Assembly (NCBI RefSeq): GCF_019399235.1 | Contig: NZ_JAELVH010000006.1 | Span: 31,136 to 95,135 of the forward strand | Source of the DNA: Streptomyces poriferorum | GTDB lineage: Bacteria > Actinomycetota > Actinomycetes > Streptomycetales > Streptomycetaceae | Direction: 5' to 3' | DNA: 64,000 bases | Part shown: positions 55,006 to 63,855 of the stretch, piece after piece | Layout of the letters: every line of letters starts with the position of its first letter | Numbering within the stretch: the first letter of the stretch is position 1 | Program-made: the position numbers and the translations under genes | The notes under the pieces: model-generated | The model's database searches: none | Told to the model about the DNA's origin: nothing | What the model saw: only the letters and a program-made list of their open reading frames with translations

Positions 55006-56790
55006 ATGCCTCGAATGACCGCTGCGCGAGCGGCAGTTGAGATCCTCAAGCGCGAAGGCGTCAGCAACGCGTTCGGTGTGCCGGGCGCGGCGATCAACCC
55101 CTTCTACGCGGCCCTCAAGGCCTCCGGCGGGGTTCATCACACGCTCGCCCGCCACGTCGAGGGCGCCTCCCACATGGCGGAGGGCTACACCCGGGCCCGC
55201 CCGGGGAACATCGGTGTCTGCATCGGTACGTCGGGACCGGCCGGCACCGACATGATCACCGGCCTCTACTCCGCCATCGCGGACTCCATCCCGATCCTGT
55301 GCATCACCGGCCAGGCCCCGACCGCGGTGCTCCACAAGGAGGACTTCCAGGCGGTCGACATCGCGTCGATCGCGAAGCCGGTCACCAAGGCGGCCACCAC
55401 CGTCCTGGAGGCCGCGCAGGTCCCCGGCGTCTTCCAGCAGGCCTTCCACCTGATGCGCACCGGCCGTCCCGGCCCGGTCCTCATCGACCTGCCGATCGAC
55501 GTGCAGCTCACCGAGATCGAGTTCGACCCCGATCTGTACGAGCCGCTGCCGGTGCACAAGCCCGCCGCGACCCGCAAGCAGATCGAGCGCGCCCTGGAGA
55601 TGCTGAACGCCTCCGAGCGCCCGCTGCTCGTCGCGGGCGGCGGCATCATCAACGCCGACGCGCCCGGACTCCTGGTGGAGTTCGCCGAGCTGACCGGCAT
55701 CCCGGTCGTTCCCACCCTGATGGGCTGGGGCATCATCGCCGACGACCACGAGCTCAACGCCGGCATGGTCGGCCTCCAGACCTCGCACCGCTACGGCAAC
55801 GCGACCTTCCTGGAGTCCGACTTCGTCCTCGGCATCGGCAACCGCTGGGCCAACCGGCACACCGGCAAGCTGGACGTGTACACGAAGGGCCGGACGTTCG
55901 TCCACGTCGACATCGAGCCCACCCAGCTGGGCAAGATCTTCGCCCCCGACCTTGGCATCGCCTCCGACGCCAAGGCCGCGCTGGAGCTGTTCGTCGAGGT
56001 GGCGCGCGAGCTGAAGGCGGCCGGCAAGCTGAAGGACCGCTCGCAGTGGGCCGCCTCCGTGCAGGAGCGCAAGGCGACGCTCCAGCGACGCACGCACTTC
56101 GACAACGTGCCGCTGAAGCCGCAGCGGGTGTACGAGGAGATGAACCGGGCGTTCGGCCCCGAGACCCGGTACGTCACCACGATCGGCCTCTCCCAGATCG
56201 CCGGCGCGCAGATGCTGCACGTCTACCGGCCGCGCCACTGGATCAACTGCGGCCAGGCGGGCCCGCTCGGCTGGACCATCCCGGCCGCCCTGGGCGTCGC
56301 GACGGCCGACCCCGAGGGCTCCGTCGTCGCCCTGTCCGGCGACTACGACTTCCAGTTCATGCTGGAGGAGCTCGCGGTCGGCGCGCAGCACCGCATCCCG
56401 TACGTGCACGTCCTGGTGAACAACTCCTACCTGGGGCTGATCCGCCAGGCGCAGCGCAACTTCGACATCGACTTCCAGGTCAACCTGGAGTTCGAGAACC
56501 TCAACTCCCCGGAGCTGGGCGTCTACGGCGTGGACCACGTCAAGGTCGTCGAGGGCCTGGGCTGCAAGGCGATCCGGGTCACCGAGCCGGACCAGCTGCT
56601 GCCGGCGTTCGAGGAGGCCAAGAAGCTCGCGGCGGAGTTCCGGGTGCCGGTCGTCGTCGAGGCGATCCTGGAGCGGGTCACGAACATCGCGATGAGCGGT
56701 ACGGACATCGCGTCGGTCAACGAGTTCGAGGACGTCGCCTCGGACCCGTCCCATGCACCGACGGCGATCCGCCCGTTCGTGAAGGCCTGA
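55006..56790 (+). CDS. gcl: Glyoxylate carboligase (tartronate-semialdehyde synthase)
   Basis: 594 aa ThDP/FAD enzyme joining two glyoxylates to tartronate semialdehyde and CO2. It follows E. coli Gcl closely along its length: [20 protein letters not shown], then Val51 in [10 protein letters not shown] (the residue that replaces the usual ThDP Glu in Gcl), [30 protein letters not shown], and ThDP motif [26 protein letters not shown] at 55006 with AGGAG upstream. hyi and glxR, often linked, are not here. Controlled by a clear promoter with two operator dyads. Confidence 0.96.
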   Translation: MPRMTAARAAVEILKREGVSNAFGVPGAAINPFYAALKASGGVHHTLARHVEGASHMAEGYTRARPGNIGVCIGTSGPAGTDMITGLYSAIADSIPILCITGQAPTAVLHKEDFQAVDIASIAKPVTKAATTVLEAAQVPGVFQQAFHLMRTGRPGPVLIDLPIDVQLTEIEFDPDLYEPLPVHKPAATRKQIERALEMLNASERPLLVAGGGIINADAPGLLVEFAELTGIPVVPTLMGWGIIADDHELNAGMVGLQTSHRYGNATFLESDFVLGIGNRWANRHTGKLDVYTKGRTFVHVDIEPTQLGKIFAPDLGIASDAKAALELFVEVARELKAAGKLKDRSQWAASVQERKATLQRRTHFDNVPLKPQRVYEEMNRAFGPETRYVTTIGLSQIAGAQMLHVYRPRHWINCGQAGPLGWTIPAALGVATADPEGSVVALSGDYDFQFMLEELAVGAQHRIPYVHVLVNNSYLGLIRQAQRNFDIDFQVNLEFENLNSPELGVYGVDHVKVVEGLGCKAIRVTEPDQLLPAFEEAKKLAAEFRVPVVVEAILERVTNIAMSGTDIASVNEFEDVASDPSHAPTAIRPFVKA

Positions 56791-56805
56791 TCCGTCGGGC
56801 CTGCA

Positions 56806-56839
56806 GCCCCTGCTCCCCGTTCACCGGGGAAGCAGGGGC
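56806..56839 (+). terminator. Hairpin terminator after gcl
   Basis: GCCCCTGCT (56806-56814) with AGCAGGGGC (56831-56839) and a nested CCCC/GGGG helix; its loop region CCCCGTTCACCGGG resembles that of the terminator at 2281-2320. It lies 41 bp before the convergent methyltransferase stop, so it may serve both strands. Confidence 0.75.
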
Positions 56840-56879
56840 CGCCGCCTCGTCGTCGCCCGCGATCCGGGATGGCCGCGGA

Positions 56880-57620
56880 TCAGGACAGGACCAGCAGGTC
56901 CATCCAGCTGGTCGCCGGCTCCGCGGGGCCGGCCTCGGCCGCCGCGCGCAGGTCCGCCATCCCGGAGGCGAACTCCTCGTCGGTGATGCCCCGCAGTTTG
57001 GAGTCGGCGTCACGGCGGATGCTGTCCGCGAACGCCGCCAGCGTGGGTGCGCTCTCCTGCGGTACGGAGTGCAGGGCGACCCGGGAGAAGCCCGCGGTGG
57101 CGAACGCCTCACAGATCCGTTCGACACTCGGGTAGGTGCTGATGGCGCGCTCGGTGGCGGGGAAGTACCGCACCCGCAGGTCGCGGGCGGCCCGTCCGGG
57201 GAACACGTTGCGGATGAGGACCGGCGCCCCGGGCTTCAGGGCCCGGCGCAGTTCGCGCGCCGCCGCCCGCGGGTCGGACAGGTGATGGACGACCGAGCCG
57301 AGCCAGGCCGCGTCGGCGCAGCCGTCGGCCACGGGCAGGCTCTCGGCCCGCCCGTCGAGTACCTCGATGCCCTCGGCGGAGGGAATGAGCGCGCGCATCG
57401 CCTCGGCCGGTTCGACGGCCAGGACGCGCACGCCGAACCACTCGTGGAACGCGGAGGCGAAGGCGCCCGTCCCCGCGCCGACGTCGAGCACGGTCCCTCC
57501 GGGGGTGAGACGTGCCTCCTTGCCGATGATCTCGCGCCAGGCCGCGAGCCCGGCGCGGGGAACCTCCCGCGCGGCCCGGTAGTCCTCGGCGGTGCGCCGG
57601 TCGTACGGAATCGCTGTCAT
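56880..57620 (-). CDS. SAM-dependent class I methyltransferase
   Basis: 246 aa. SAM-binding motif I VLDVGAGTGAFASAF, motif II VLAVEP, D/E-rich LDGRAESLP, and post-motif WLGSVVHHL. It is the last gene of the eight-gene biosynthetic operon; ATG at 57620 overlaps the ATP-grasp stop by 4 bp. It likely methylates N, O or S of the small-molecule product (inference). The convergent gcl terminator follows. Confidence 0.85.
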   Translation of the reverse strand: MTAIPYDRRTAEDYRAAREVPRAGLAAWREIIGKEARLTPGGTVLDVGAGTGAFASAFHEWFGVRVLAVEPAEAMRALIPSAEGIEVLDGRAESLPVADGCADAAWLGSVVHHLSDPRAAARELRRALKPGAPVLIRNVFPGRAARDLRVRYFPATERAISTYPSVERICEAFATAGFSRVALHSVPQESAPTLAAFADSIRRDADSKLRGITDEEFASGMADLRAAAEAGPAEPATSWMDLLVLS

Positions 57621-58858
57621 GTGCCCTCCAGATGGTGCGCTGCTGTGCCGACTGGGCCGGTTCGCGGTGCGAGTCCGTTCAGTACGGGGGTCAGGTCCGG
57701 TTCCGTGCCGTCTTCCCGATCACCGAAGATCCCGTAGAAGAGCCAGCCCCTCGGGGGTGCGAGGGTGGACGCCGCGAGCGGGAGGATCCCCGGCCCGCCG
57801 TCGCCGGCGAGCAGCCCGGCATCGGACAGGGCGTGGACGAGCCGCTCGAAGTAGTCGTCGTCCGCGACGGGTACGAAGGCCATGCGGAGCCCGACACCGA
57901 GCCGGGCGGCGATCAGCGCGGGCGAGAAGCGGGCGTTCACCTCGAGTACGGGGACGAGCTCACCCGATGTGGTCGTCATCGAGTCGACGGCCAGCGGCCC
58001 GTGGTAGCCCTCGGCGGCCACCGCCGCCGCCACCGCCTCCACGGTCTCGCGGTACCCGGCGCGGTCGAGCTGTTCCAGCAGCGCGGCGCCCGCCGGGCCG
58101 GAGCCCCGGAAGGAGTGCCCCTCGTTGACCAGTTCACGGGTTCCGTGCCAGGTCACCTGTCCCGCCGGTCCGATGTCCAGGTGCGTGACGAAATCGGCCG
58201 CCCGCTCGTACAGCGGCTGGACGACGAATTCGATCCGGTCCTCCCGCCGGGCCAGGGCGCGCAGGAGCCTGTCCAGTTGGGCGGCCGTTTCGACCACGAA
58301 ATTGCCCTGGCCCGAGACGCCGTAGGGATCCTTGACCACGCACGGCGCCCCGGCGGCGGCCGAGCGCAGTTCGTCCGCCGAGGTGACGACCACGCCCGAG
58401 CCGGGGAAGCCGAGCCGTGTCGAGAACGTCTTGGAGTTGACCCGGCGGACCGTCCCGGCGTCGGGCTGCTGCCCCTCGAGCCCCATGCGGGTGAGCGCCG
58501 CCCGGGTGCTCGGCAGTACCGCGTACGGGGCGCAGGCCAGTCCCGCGAGGCCGGCCGTGTCCATGCCGTGCGCCGCCAGCCGCTCCTCCACCGGCTCGCC
58601 GGTGGGGCCGGGCACCGGCAGGTGCCGGGCGCCGAAACCGGCCGCGTGCATCATCTCGGTGAAGGCCGCCGGGGGCCGGTGATGGGTGAGGAGCACGTCG
58701 CCGGGGCGGCAGAGCGCCGCGAGCAGTTCGTCCATGCCGTTCAGCAGACGTTCCGCGTGCGGGTCCCGCAGAGCGGGCAGCTGGGCGAGTCCCTGGGGCC
58801 GCCACTGTCGCTCGGCGTCGCAGCTGCCGAACCGGACGGTGCCCCCCGCGGCGGTCAT
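57617..58858 (-). CDS. ATP-grasp-type ligase
   Basis: 413 aa. ATP-grasp signatures: PCVVKDPYGVSGQGNFVVE (nucleotide-binding Lys and Gly loop), FVVQPLYERAADFVTHLDIG, and VLEVNARFSPALI (metal-binding E..N). Such enzymes form amide or ester bonds through acyl phosphates. The N-terminal ~120 residues form a preATP-grasp-like domain. ATG at 58858 overlaps the ACP stop; it probably couples a carboxylate with an amine or amino acid of the pathway. Confidence 0.8.
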   Translation of the reverse strand: MTAAGGTVRFGSCDAERQWRPQGLAQLPALRDPHAERLLNGMDELLAALCRPGDVLLTHHRPPAAFTEMMHAAGFGARHLPVPGPTGEPVEERLAAHGMDTAGLAGLACAPYAVLPSTRAALTRMGLEGQQPDAGTVRRVNSKTFSTRLGFPGSGVVVTSADELRSAAAGAPCVVKDPYGVSGQGNFVVETAAQLDRLLRALARREDRIEFVVQPLYERAADFVTHLDIGPAGQVTWHGTRELVNEGHSFRGSGPAGAALLEQLDRAGYRETVEAVAAAVAAEGYHGPLAVDSMTTTSGELVPVLEVNARFSPALIAARLGVGLRMAFVPVADDDYFERLVHALSDAGLLAGDGGPGILPLAASTLAPPRGWLFYGIFGDREDGTEPDLTPVLNGLAPRTGPVGTAAHHLEGT

Positions 58859-59106
58859 GCGGAGACGTCCTGAAGGGCGGGCCCACCGGACAGGAAGCGC
58901 TCCTCGATGCGCGCCAGCGTCCGGAAGTCGTCGACGCTGACGGTTCCCAGGTCGATCGGACTGCCGGAGACCTCTTCCAGGAGGTAGATGAACTCCAGGA
59001 AGTCCAGGGAGTCGACGAGCCGCCCTTCGATGAGGTCGAGTTCGGTGCCGATCTCCCCGGTCAGCTCGGGGTTCTTGCTGTAGAGCCAGTCGACTACCTG
59101 CTTCAT
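58855..59106 (-). CDS. Acyl/aminoacyl carrier protein
   Basis: 83 aa. Attachment Ser33 in RLVDSLDFLEFIYLLEEVSG, a four-helix ACP with an acidic recognition helix. 4-bp overlap with both the PPTase upstream and the ATP-grasp gene downstream. The operon also encodes its own PPTase and an amino acid:carrier protein ligase, so it is most likely the aminoacyl carrier of this pathway rather than a fatty-acid ACP. Confidence 0.88.
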   Translation of the reverse strand: MKQVVDWLYSKNPELTGEIGTELDLIEGRLVDSLDFLEFIYLLEEVSGSPIDLGTVSVDDFRTLARIEERFLSGGPALQDVSA

Positions 59107-59600
59107 GAGCGCTTCTCCTGTGTGTGGTGGGTGTGGACGGGGCCCGGCGCCGGCAGGGCCGGGGCGCCGACCGCGACGGCGGCGGCCCAGTCGCCCTGGT
59201 GGGTGATGCTCACCGACCAGGAGGTGAGTGCCCTGCGTCCGGCTGCGGCGAGGGCGCTGCGGTGCGCGTGGACCACAGGCGCCCCGCCGGACGCACGCAG
59301 GATCTCGATGTCGCGGTGCAGGACGAAGTCGTCCTGAGGGGTGAGCAGTTTGATGAACGCCTCCTTGGCAGCGAGACGGCCGGCCAGGGTCGCGTGTCCG
59401 CCGTTGCGCACACCGTCCAGTTCGCGCAGCTCCCGCACGCTGAACTGGTCGCCGAGCCAGCGGGGCCCGAGCCGGGCCAGCCGCTCGCCCACCGACGGGA
59501 TGTGCGTCAGGTCGACGCCGACCGCTACCGGCGCACCGGCTGCCAGCTCAGCGAGGAGGGCGGTGAGCAGGGACCTCTCGGTGGTCGTGGCCGCGCTCAC
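59103..59600 (-). CDS. 4'-phosphopantetheinyl transferase, AcpS-like
   Basis: 165 aa. Metal/CoA motifs VGVDLTHI (Asp30) and GRLAAKEAFIKLL (Glu80), 50 residues apart as in AcpS, and C-terminal SWSVSITHQGDWAAAVAVG. It converts the adjacent apo-ACP to its holo form. GTG at 59600 overlaps the nitronate monooxygenase stop. A dedicated PPTase in the operon supports self-contained expression of the pathway. Confidence 0.8.
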   Translation of the reverse strand: MSAATTTERSLLTALLAELAAGAPVAVGVDLTHIPSVGERLARLGPRWLGDQFSVRELRELDGVRNGGHATLAGRLAAKEAFIKLLTPQDDFVLHRDIEILRASGGAPVVHAHRSALAAAGRRALTSWSVSITHQGDWAAAVAVGAPALPAPGPVHTHHTQEKRS

Positions 59601-60631
59601 CGGGCGCCGCCGAAAGCTGCGGCGTCCGTCCGGATCGCCCCGCGCAGCTCGTCGCGCAGCCGGGCGACCACGGTGGCGGCGGGCAGCACCGCGTCCACAT
59701 GGCCGACCCCGGCCCCGGCGTACCGGGCCATCTCGTCCACCCGCCCCTCGGCCTCCAGGGTGGGAGCCGCCGCCGAACCACGGGGAACGGGCCGGCGGGC
59801 ACCCATGACCGTGGTCCAGGCGATCAGCTGGGCCGGCAGCGGCTCGGCCGCCTCGGTGACCGGGCTGCGCAGGACGCGATGGACCCGGCCGGGCCAGCCG
59901 ATCGAGAACCGGTCCGTCGTCACCGTGTCGCCCGGCCCGGCCACGGTGAGCGCCTGCCGGTACGCGGGGTGCGCGCCGGACTCCTCGGTGGCGACGAAAG
60001 CCGTCCCGCACAGGGCGCCCGACGCCCCAAGGGCGGCGAGTCCGAGCAGATCCGCGCCCCGGTGCACGCCCCCGGCGGCGAACAGCGGCACACCGAGGCG
60101 CCGTTCGGCGGTCCGCGCCAGGAGCTGCCGCACCGGGAGTGTCCCGAGGTGGTGGCCGCCTGCGTCGGTTCCCTGGAGCACCACGGCGCGGGCACCCATC
60201 GCGACGGCCGCGTCCGCGTCCTCGGCGGTGCCGACCTGGACCACCAGGAGGTGACCGGCCTCGCGTACCTCCCGCGCGAACGGAACGGGCGGCAGGCCGT
60301 AGCTGTTCACGACGAGTTCGCGGTCCGCCGCATCCAGGACGGCCCTGAGCTGATCGGCCAGCAGTGTCCCCGCGACCTCGGGAATCACGTTGACGCCGAA
60401 GACGGCGGGCGTGGCCCGCGCCGTGGCCGCGACCAGGCCGGAGGCCAGGGCCCGGTCGCTCTTGTAGAGGGCGACGGTGCCCAGCGCCCCGGCGCTGCTG
60501 ACGGCGGCGGCGAGCGCGGGGGTCGCCACCCCTCCCATCCCGGCCTGGATCACCGGCAGTTCGGTCCCCAGGGCGGCTGCCCCCGCGGCCAGCGGCGGGG
60601 GCAGCCGGAGTCCGGTGTCAGCCCCGGACAT
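59597..60631 (-). CDS. Nitronate monooxygenase-like FMN enzyme
   Basis: 344 aa TIM-barrel of the NMO/2-nitropropane dioxygenase family: PVIQAGMGGVATPALAAAVS, FGVNVIP, VLQGTDAGGHHLG (phosphate-binding and active-site region), PLFAAGGVHRGADL and ALGASGALCGTAFV. True NMOs oxidise alkyl nitronates; family members also serve as enoyl reductases. Coupling to an AurF-like N-oxygenase makes a nitro-type substrate attractive but unproven. ATG at 60631; overlaps the next gene by 14 bp. Confidence 0.82.
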   Translation of the reverse strand: MSGADTGLRLPPPLAAGAAALGTELPVIQAGMGGVATPALAAAVSSAGALGTVALYKSDRALASGLVAATARATPAVFGVNVIPEVAGTLLADQLRAVLDAADRELVVNSYGLPPVPFAREVREAGHLLVVQVGTAEDADAAVAMGARAVVLQGTDAGGHHLGTLPVRQLLARTAERRLGVPLFAAGGVHRGADLLGLAALGASGALCGTAFVATEESGAHPAYRQALTVAGPGDTVTTDRFSIGWPGRVHRVLRSPVTEAAEPLPAQLIAWTTVMGARRPVPRGSAAAPTLEAEGRVDEMARYAGAGVGHVDAVLPAATVVARLRDELRGAIRTDAAAFGGAR

Positions 60632-61478
60632 CGCGGAGCCTCGCCAGGGCCGACTCGGCGCTGCCGTGCGTCAGTTCCATCGCGTGGACCCAGCGCTCCA
60701 CACCGAAGGCGGTGCAGCTGCTGTGCGCGGTGGCTCCCTCGGTGGTGATGCCGAGGCGTTCTCCGAAGAAGTTGCGGTGCCGGTTGACGGACGCGATGGC
60801 AGTGCCGTCCTCGGCGAGGAACTCGTACTTGACGGGGTCCAGCGCCATCAGCTTCGCGCGGGAGCCGGTCTTGTCGTAGAAGGGATCGTTGGCGGGCTCG
60901 TAGCTCAGCTCCACGCCCAGATCGGCGGCGAGGGCGGTGATGAACTCCTTCGACGCGGCCAGGTGTTCCGCCGCGCCCTGCGAGGTGCCCAGGTAGATGA
61001 CCTCGCGCATGTGGAAGCCCCACAGGCGGCGCAGCCCGTCGTAGTGCGTCTCGTTGCGGAAGCAGCGTCCGACCGAGGTGAGGCGCTGTCCGGCACCGAC
61101 CTCCTGGCCCTCCAGGGAGAGCAGCAGTCCGTAGCAGGTCGCGGAGGGGAGCATGTAGCCGGTGGCGGCCAGGGACACGTCCGCGGGCGCGGATCCGGCC
61201 GCCAGCCCGTCGATGCCCTCCTCGGTGAAGCGCCCCGCGGACACACCCAGGTGCGGGAAGTTGCGGAAGTAGTCCAGCCGCGCCAGCCCTTCGGCGGGAA
61301 GCAGCGGGGGGCCGACGACGGCGGGGGCCTCCACCTGGGCCGCCAGCTGGGTGAACAGGTCGTCGAGGGCGTGGAACAGCGCGGTGCGGGCGGGGCCGAG
61401 CGGCACGAGACCGGGTCCCGGCTGCCGGAGCGCGGCCGTGTCCGACGGCGGGGCGGAAGGGGTGGCGTGTGTGGTCAT
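60618..61478 (-). CDS. Amino acid:[carrier protein] ligase, class II aaRS (SerRS-like) fold
   Basis: 286 aa. Class II synthetase-like motif 2 (TSVGRCFRNETHYDGLRRLWGFHMREVIYLG) and a putative zinc site Cys115 (PSATCYGLL), Glu159 (MREV) and Cys255 (AHSSCTAFGVER), whose spacing follows the Cys-Glu-Cys zinc ligands of amino acid:[carrier protein] ligases. These lack the tRNA-binding arm of SerRS and load Gly, Ala or similar onto a carrier protein's phosphopantetheine. The adjacent ACP is the obvious acceptor. ATG at 61478 with AGGAG 10 nt upstream. Amino acid unknown. Confidence 0.82.
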   Translation of the reverse strand: MTTHATPSAPPSDTAALRQPGPGLVPLGPARTALFHALDDLFTQLAAQVEAPAVVGPPLLPAEGLARLDYFRNFPHLGVSAGRFTEEGIDGLAAGSAPADVSLAATGYMLPSATCYGLLLSLEGQEVGAGQRLTSVGRCFRNETHYDGLRRLWGFHMREVIYLGTSQGAAEHLAASKEFITALAADLGVELSYEPANDPFYDKTGSRAKLMALDPVKYEFLAEDGTAIASVNRHRNFFGERLGITTEGATAHSSCTAFGVERWVHAMELTHGSAESALARLRDVRG

Positions 61479-61567
61479 GGGGCGGCTTCTCCTTGAGTCC
61501 GGTGCGGTTCCCGCTCGGCGCGGCCGGTGTGCGGACGCCGTCGGGTGGTGGTGCGGTCGGACGGCAC

Positions 61568-62443
61568 TCAGCCGAGCAGGCCGATCCGCTGGTAGAAGGC
61601 CGTGGTGCGGGAGGTGATCGAGGCGTGCGCCGCCTGCCGGGCCGGGTCGGCCAGCAGCCGGGTGCGGAAGGCGAAGGGGTCGGGGATACCGGCGTCGCGG
61701 TAGACCTCGACGCTGTACAGCTGCTGGATGGACGTCTCGATGTAGCGCTCCACGTAGGTGCGGGCCATGGCCTGCTCCTCGGCGTCGCCGGCCTCGCACA
61801 ACCGCTCGTACAGGGCGCGCACCAACTGGCAGCCGAACGCGATGTGCCGGGACTCGTCCTGGTGGTGGACCCGGTTGATGGCGCGGATCGTCTCGGGCAG
61901 CGCCGAGTCGGCGGCCATCCTGCTGTTGAAGTGGTCGACGATCTGCTCGAAGATCAGGATCCGGCTGAAGACGATGAAGTTGTCGAGCAGCGCGGAGTGG
62001 CTCTTGGCGGGGAAGGCCATGGACCGGTCGGCGTAGAGCTTCTTGCCGTACCGCAGGCAGAACTCCGCGAAGAACCACATGTGTTCGTTCTCCTCACCCA
62101 GGAAGTGGTGGAAGAACGGGGTGGGGATCTCGTATCCGGGGGCGTGGATACGGGCCACGACCTCCTGGAGCAGCTCACGGATACCGTGCACGTTCAGGCT
62201 GTAGAAGTTGACGCTCTCCCATTGGGCCAGCGCCAGGTACTGGTCGCGGGTGAGTTCGGCGGCGGCGTCGGTGCCGTGCACCGACATGAGGTCCTCGCTC
62301 ATCCACAGCGCGCCCTCGGGAATGCTGTCGGGCCAGTCGAACGTCTGGTACGGGTTGTAGTAGTCGTTCTCGGCGGCGGCGGTCAGCCGCTTCACAGCGG
62401 CGCTGAACTCGTCGTCCCAGACGGATACCGTGGCAGTGCTCAT
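61568..62443 (-). CDS. AurF-like di-iron N-oxygenase
   Basis: 291 aa ferritin-like di-iron protein. Predicted ligands Glu76 (QWESVNF), Glu118/His121 (GEENEHMWF), Glu166 (FEQIVDH), His193, Glu197 and His200 (HHQDESRHIAF), matching the E, ExxH, E, HxxxExxH order of AurF, which oxidises aryl amines to nitro groups. Relatives oxidise amines to N-oxy, nitro, diazeniumdiolate or azoxy products. Here an aminoacyl-ACP amine could be the substrate. ATG at 62443 with AAGGA; 89 bp before the carrier ligase. Confidence 0.82.
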   Translation of the reverse strand: MSTATVSVWDDEFSAAVKRLTAAAENDYYNPYQTFDWPDSIPEGALWMSEDLMSVHGTDAAAELTRDQYLALAQWESVNFYSLNVHGIRELLQEVVARIHAPGYEIPTPFFHHFLGEENEHMWFFAEFCLRYGKKLYADRSMAFPAKSHSALLDNFIVFSRILIFEQIVDHFNSRMAADSALPETIRAINRVHHQDESRHIAFGCQLVRALYERLCEAGDAEEQAMARTYVERYIETSIQQLYSVEVYRDAGIPDPFAFRTRLLADPARQAAHASITSRTTAFYQRIGLLG

Positions 62444-62494
62444 CGTGACTTCCTTATGGGAGGGGTGCGGAGGGGAAAGCCGGTTCACCGGTGA

Positions 62495-63855
62495 TCAGCG
62501 GAGGGTCTCCAGCGCGACGGTCCCCGCCACGCTCTCGACCAGGAGCGTCTCGAAGGACCGCAGGAGCCGTTCGATCTCCGGCCTGGGGACCAGACGGGTG
62601 TCGGCCATGAGGTGGAGCAGGCAAGTGTCCGGCTCGTACGCGGTGTGCACGAAGAAGGTGGCGTCCTGGCGCTCCCACACGCCGACGCAGGACACCTCGG
62701 TCTTCTCGGTGAGCGCCCTCAGCTGTTCGGCCGATCCGTCGGTGGCCGGCAGACCGGGCCAACGGTCGTGCATCCGCTTGTCGTTGAAGAAACAGGAGAG
62801 GTCCAGCTCACCGCCGCTCGCGGCCTTTGCCTCCTCCAGCACCTCGTCCATGGCCAGCGGGTCGTACTGCGCGTGCCGGTAGGCGTTCATGCCCACGAGG
62901 AAGGTGCGCCGGACGAGTTCCTCGAACGAGCCGGTGCCGCTGTCGACGGCGAAGAGGGCGTTCTCGGCCATCGCCGCGATCAGCCGCCGGCTGCGCTCGT
63001 CGTGGCGGTTGACGGCGATGAGCTGGAGGACCGCCGTGTTGTGTCCGCTGTACGAGCCGAGTACGGCGGCGGTCGCGGCGAGCAGCACCGTCTGGGTGCT
63101 CACCCGGCAGCGGTCGGCCAGTGCGGTGGTGGCCACGGCGACCGCGGGTGAGTCCATGCGCAGCCGCACGAACCGCTCCGGCGCGGGGTCGTCGGCGGGC
63201 CGGGTGAACACATGGCGGGGGGCACCCGGCTCAGAGTGGTGCGCCAGTAGGCCAGGGAGGCGGTCCCGCGGGCGGCGCCCGCGCCCTCGGTCTCGAACGC
63301 GGCTTGGTCGAGGGGCTGCCAGTCGGGGGCGGGCCCCGCCCGGTCGTCGAGCAACGCGGCCAGGTCGGCGAGGAGTTCGCGTACGGCCCAGAAGTCGACG
63401 CCGAGGTGGGAGAAGGCGAGGGCCAGCTGACCGGGGGCCCCCGCCTCCAGCACCAGGGCGCAGCGCAGGGGGAGTTCGCGGTCGTGGTCGAACGCGGTGC
63501 CCGCGAGTTCCTGGGCCAGTCGGCCGGCCGTCTCGGCGCCCGTTCCCGGTGAGGTGTCGTACACGGTGTACGCGAACGTCCCCTCGTCCGTGACCTCCTG
63601 CTCGGGGCCGGTGGCGGCCTGCCGGAAGTGGGTGCGCAGGGCCTCGTGTCGGCTCAGCAGTTGCCCGAGGGCGGCAGCGACCTGGGCCTCGGTGCGACCG
63701 GGCGGCACGGGCAGGGTCCGGCGGATGTTGAAGTAGTGGGATCCCTCGCCCAGCCAGCGGATGGACTTCCAGATCGCCTGCTGGCCCCAGGTCATCGGGG
63801 CGCGGTCGGCCCGGCGTCCGTGGAAGCGCGACGAGCCGGTTCGGCTGTCGTCCAT
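62495..63855 (-). pseudogene. Stand-alone condensation-domain protein, frameshifted as sequenced
   Basis: About 450 aa NRPS-like condensation domain in two frames. The N-terminal half starts at ATG 63855 (with AAAGGAA upstream) and reads WGQQAIWKSIRWLGEGSHYFN, SRHEALRTHF and an HHxxxDG variant AFSHLGVDFWAVREL. After LAYWRTTLSRVPP the sequence continues in another frame (HVFTRPADDPAPERFV ... LETLR). The switch falls at a run of six C on the coding strand (63217-63222); a seventh C would join the halves as RVPPRHVF. This may be an assembly error rather than a dead gene. First gene in this operon within the window. Confidence 0.78.
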
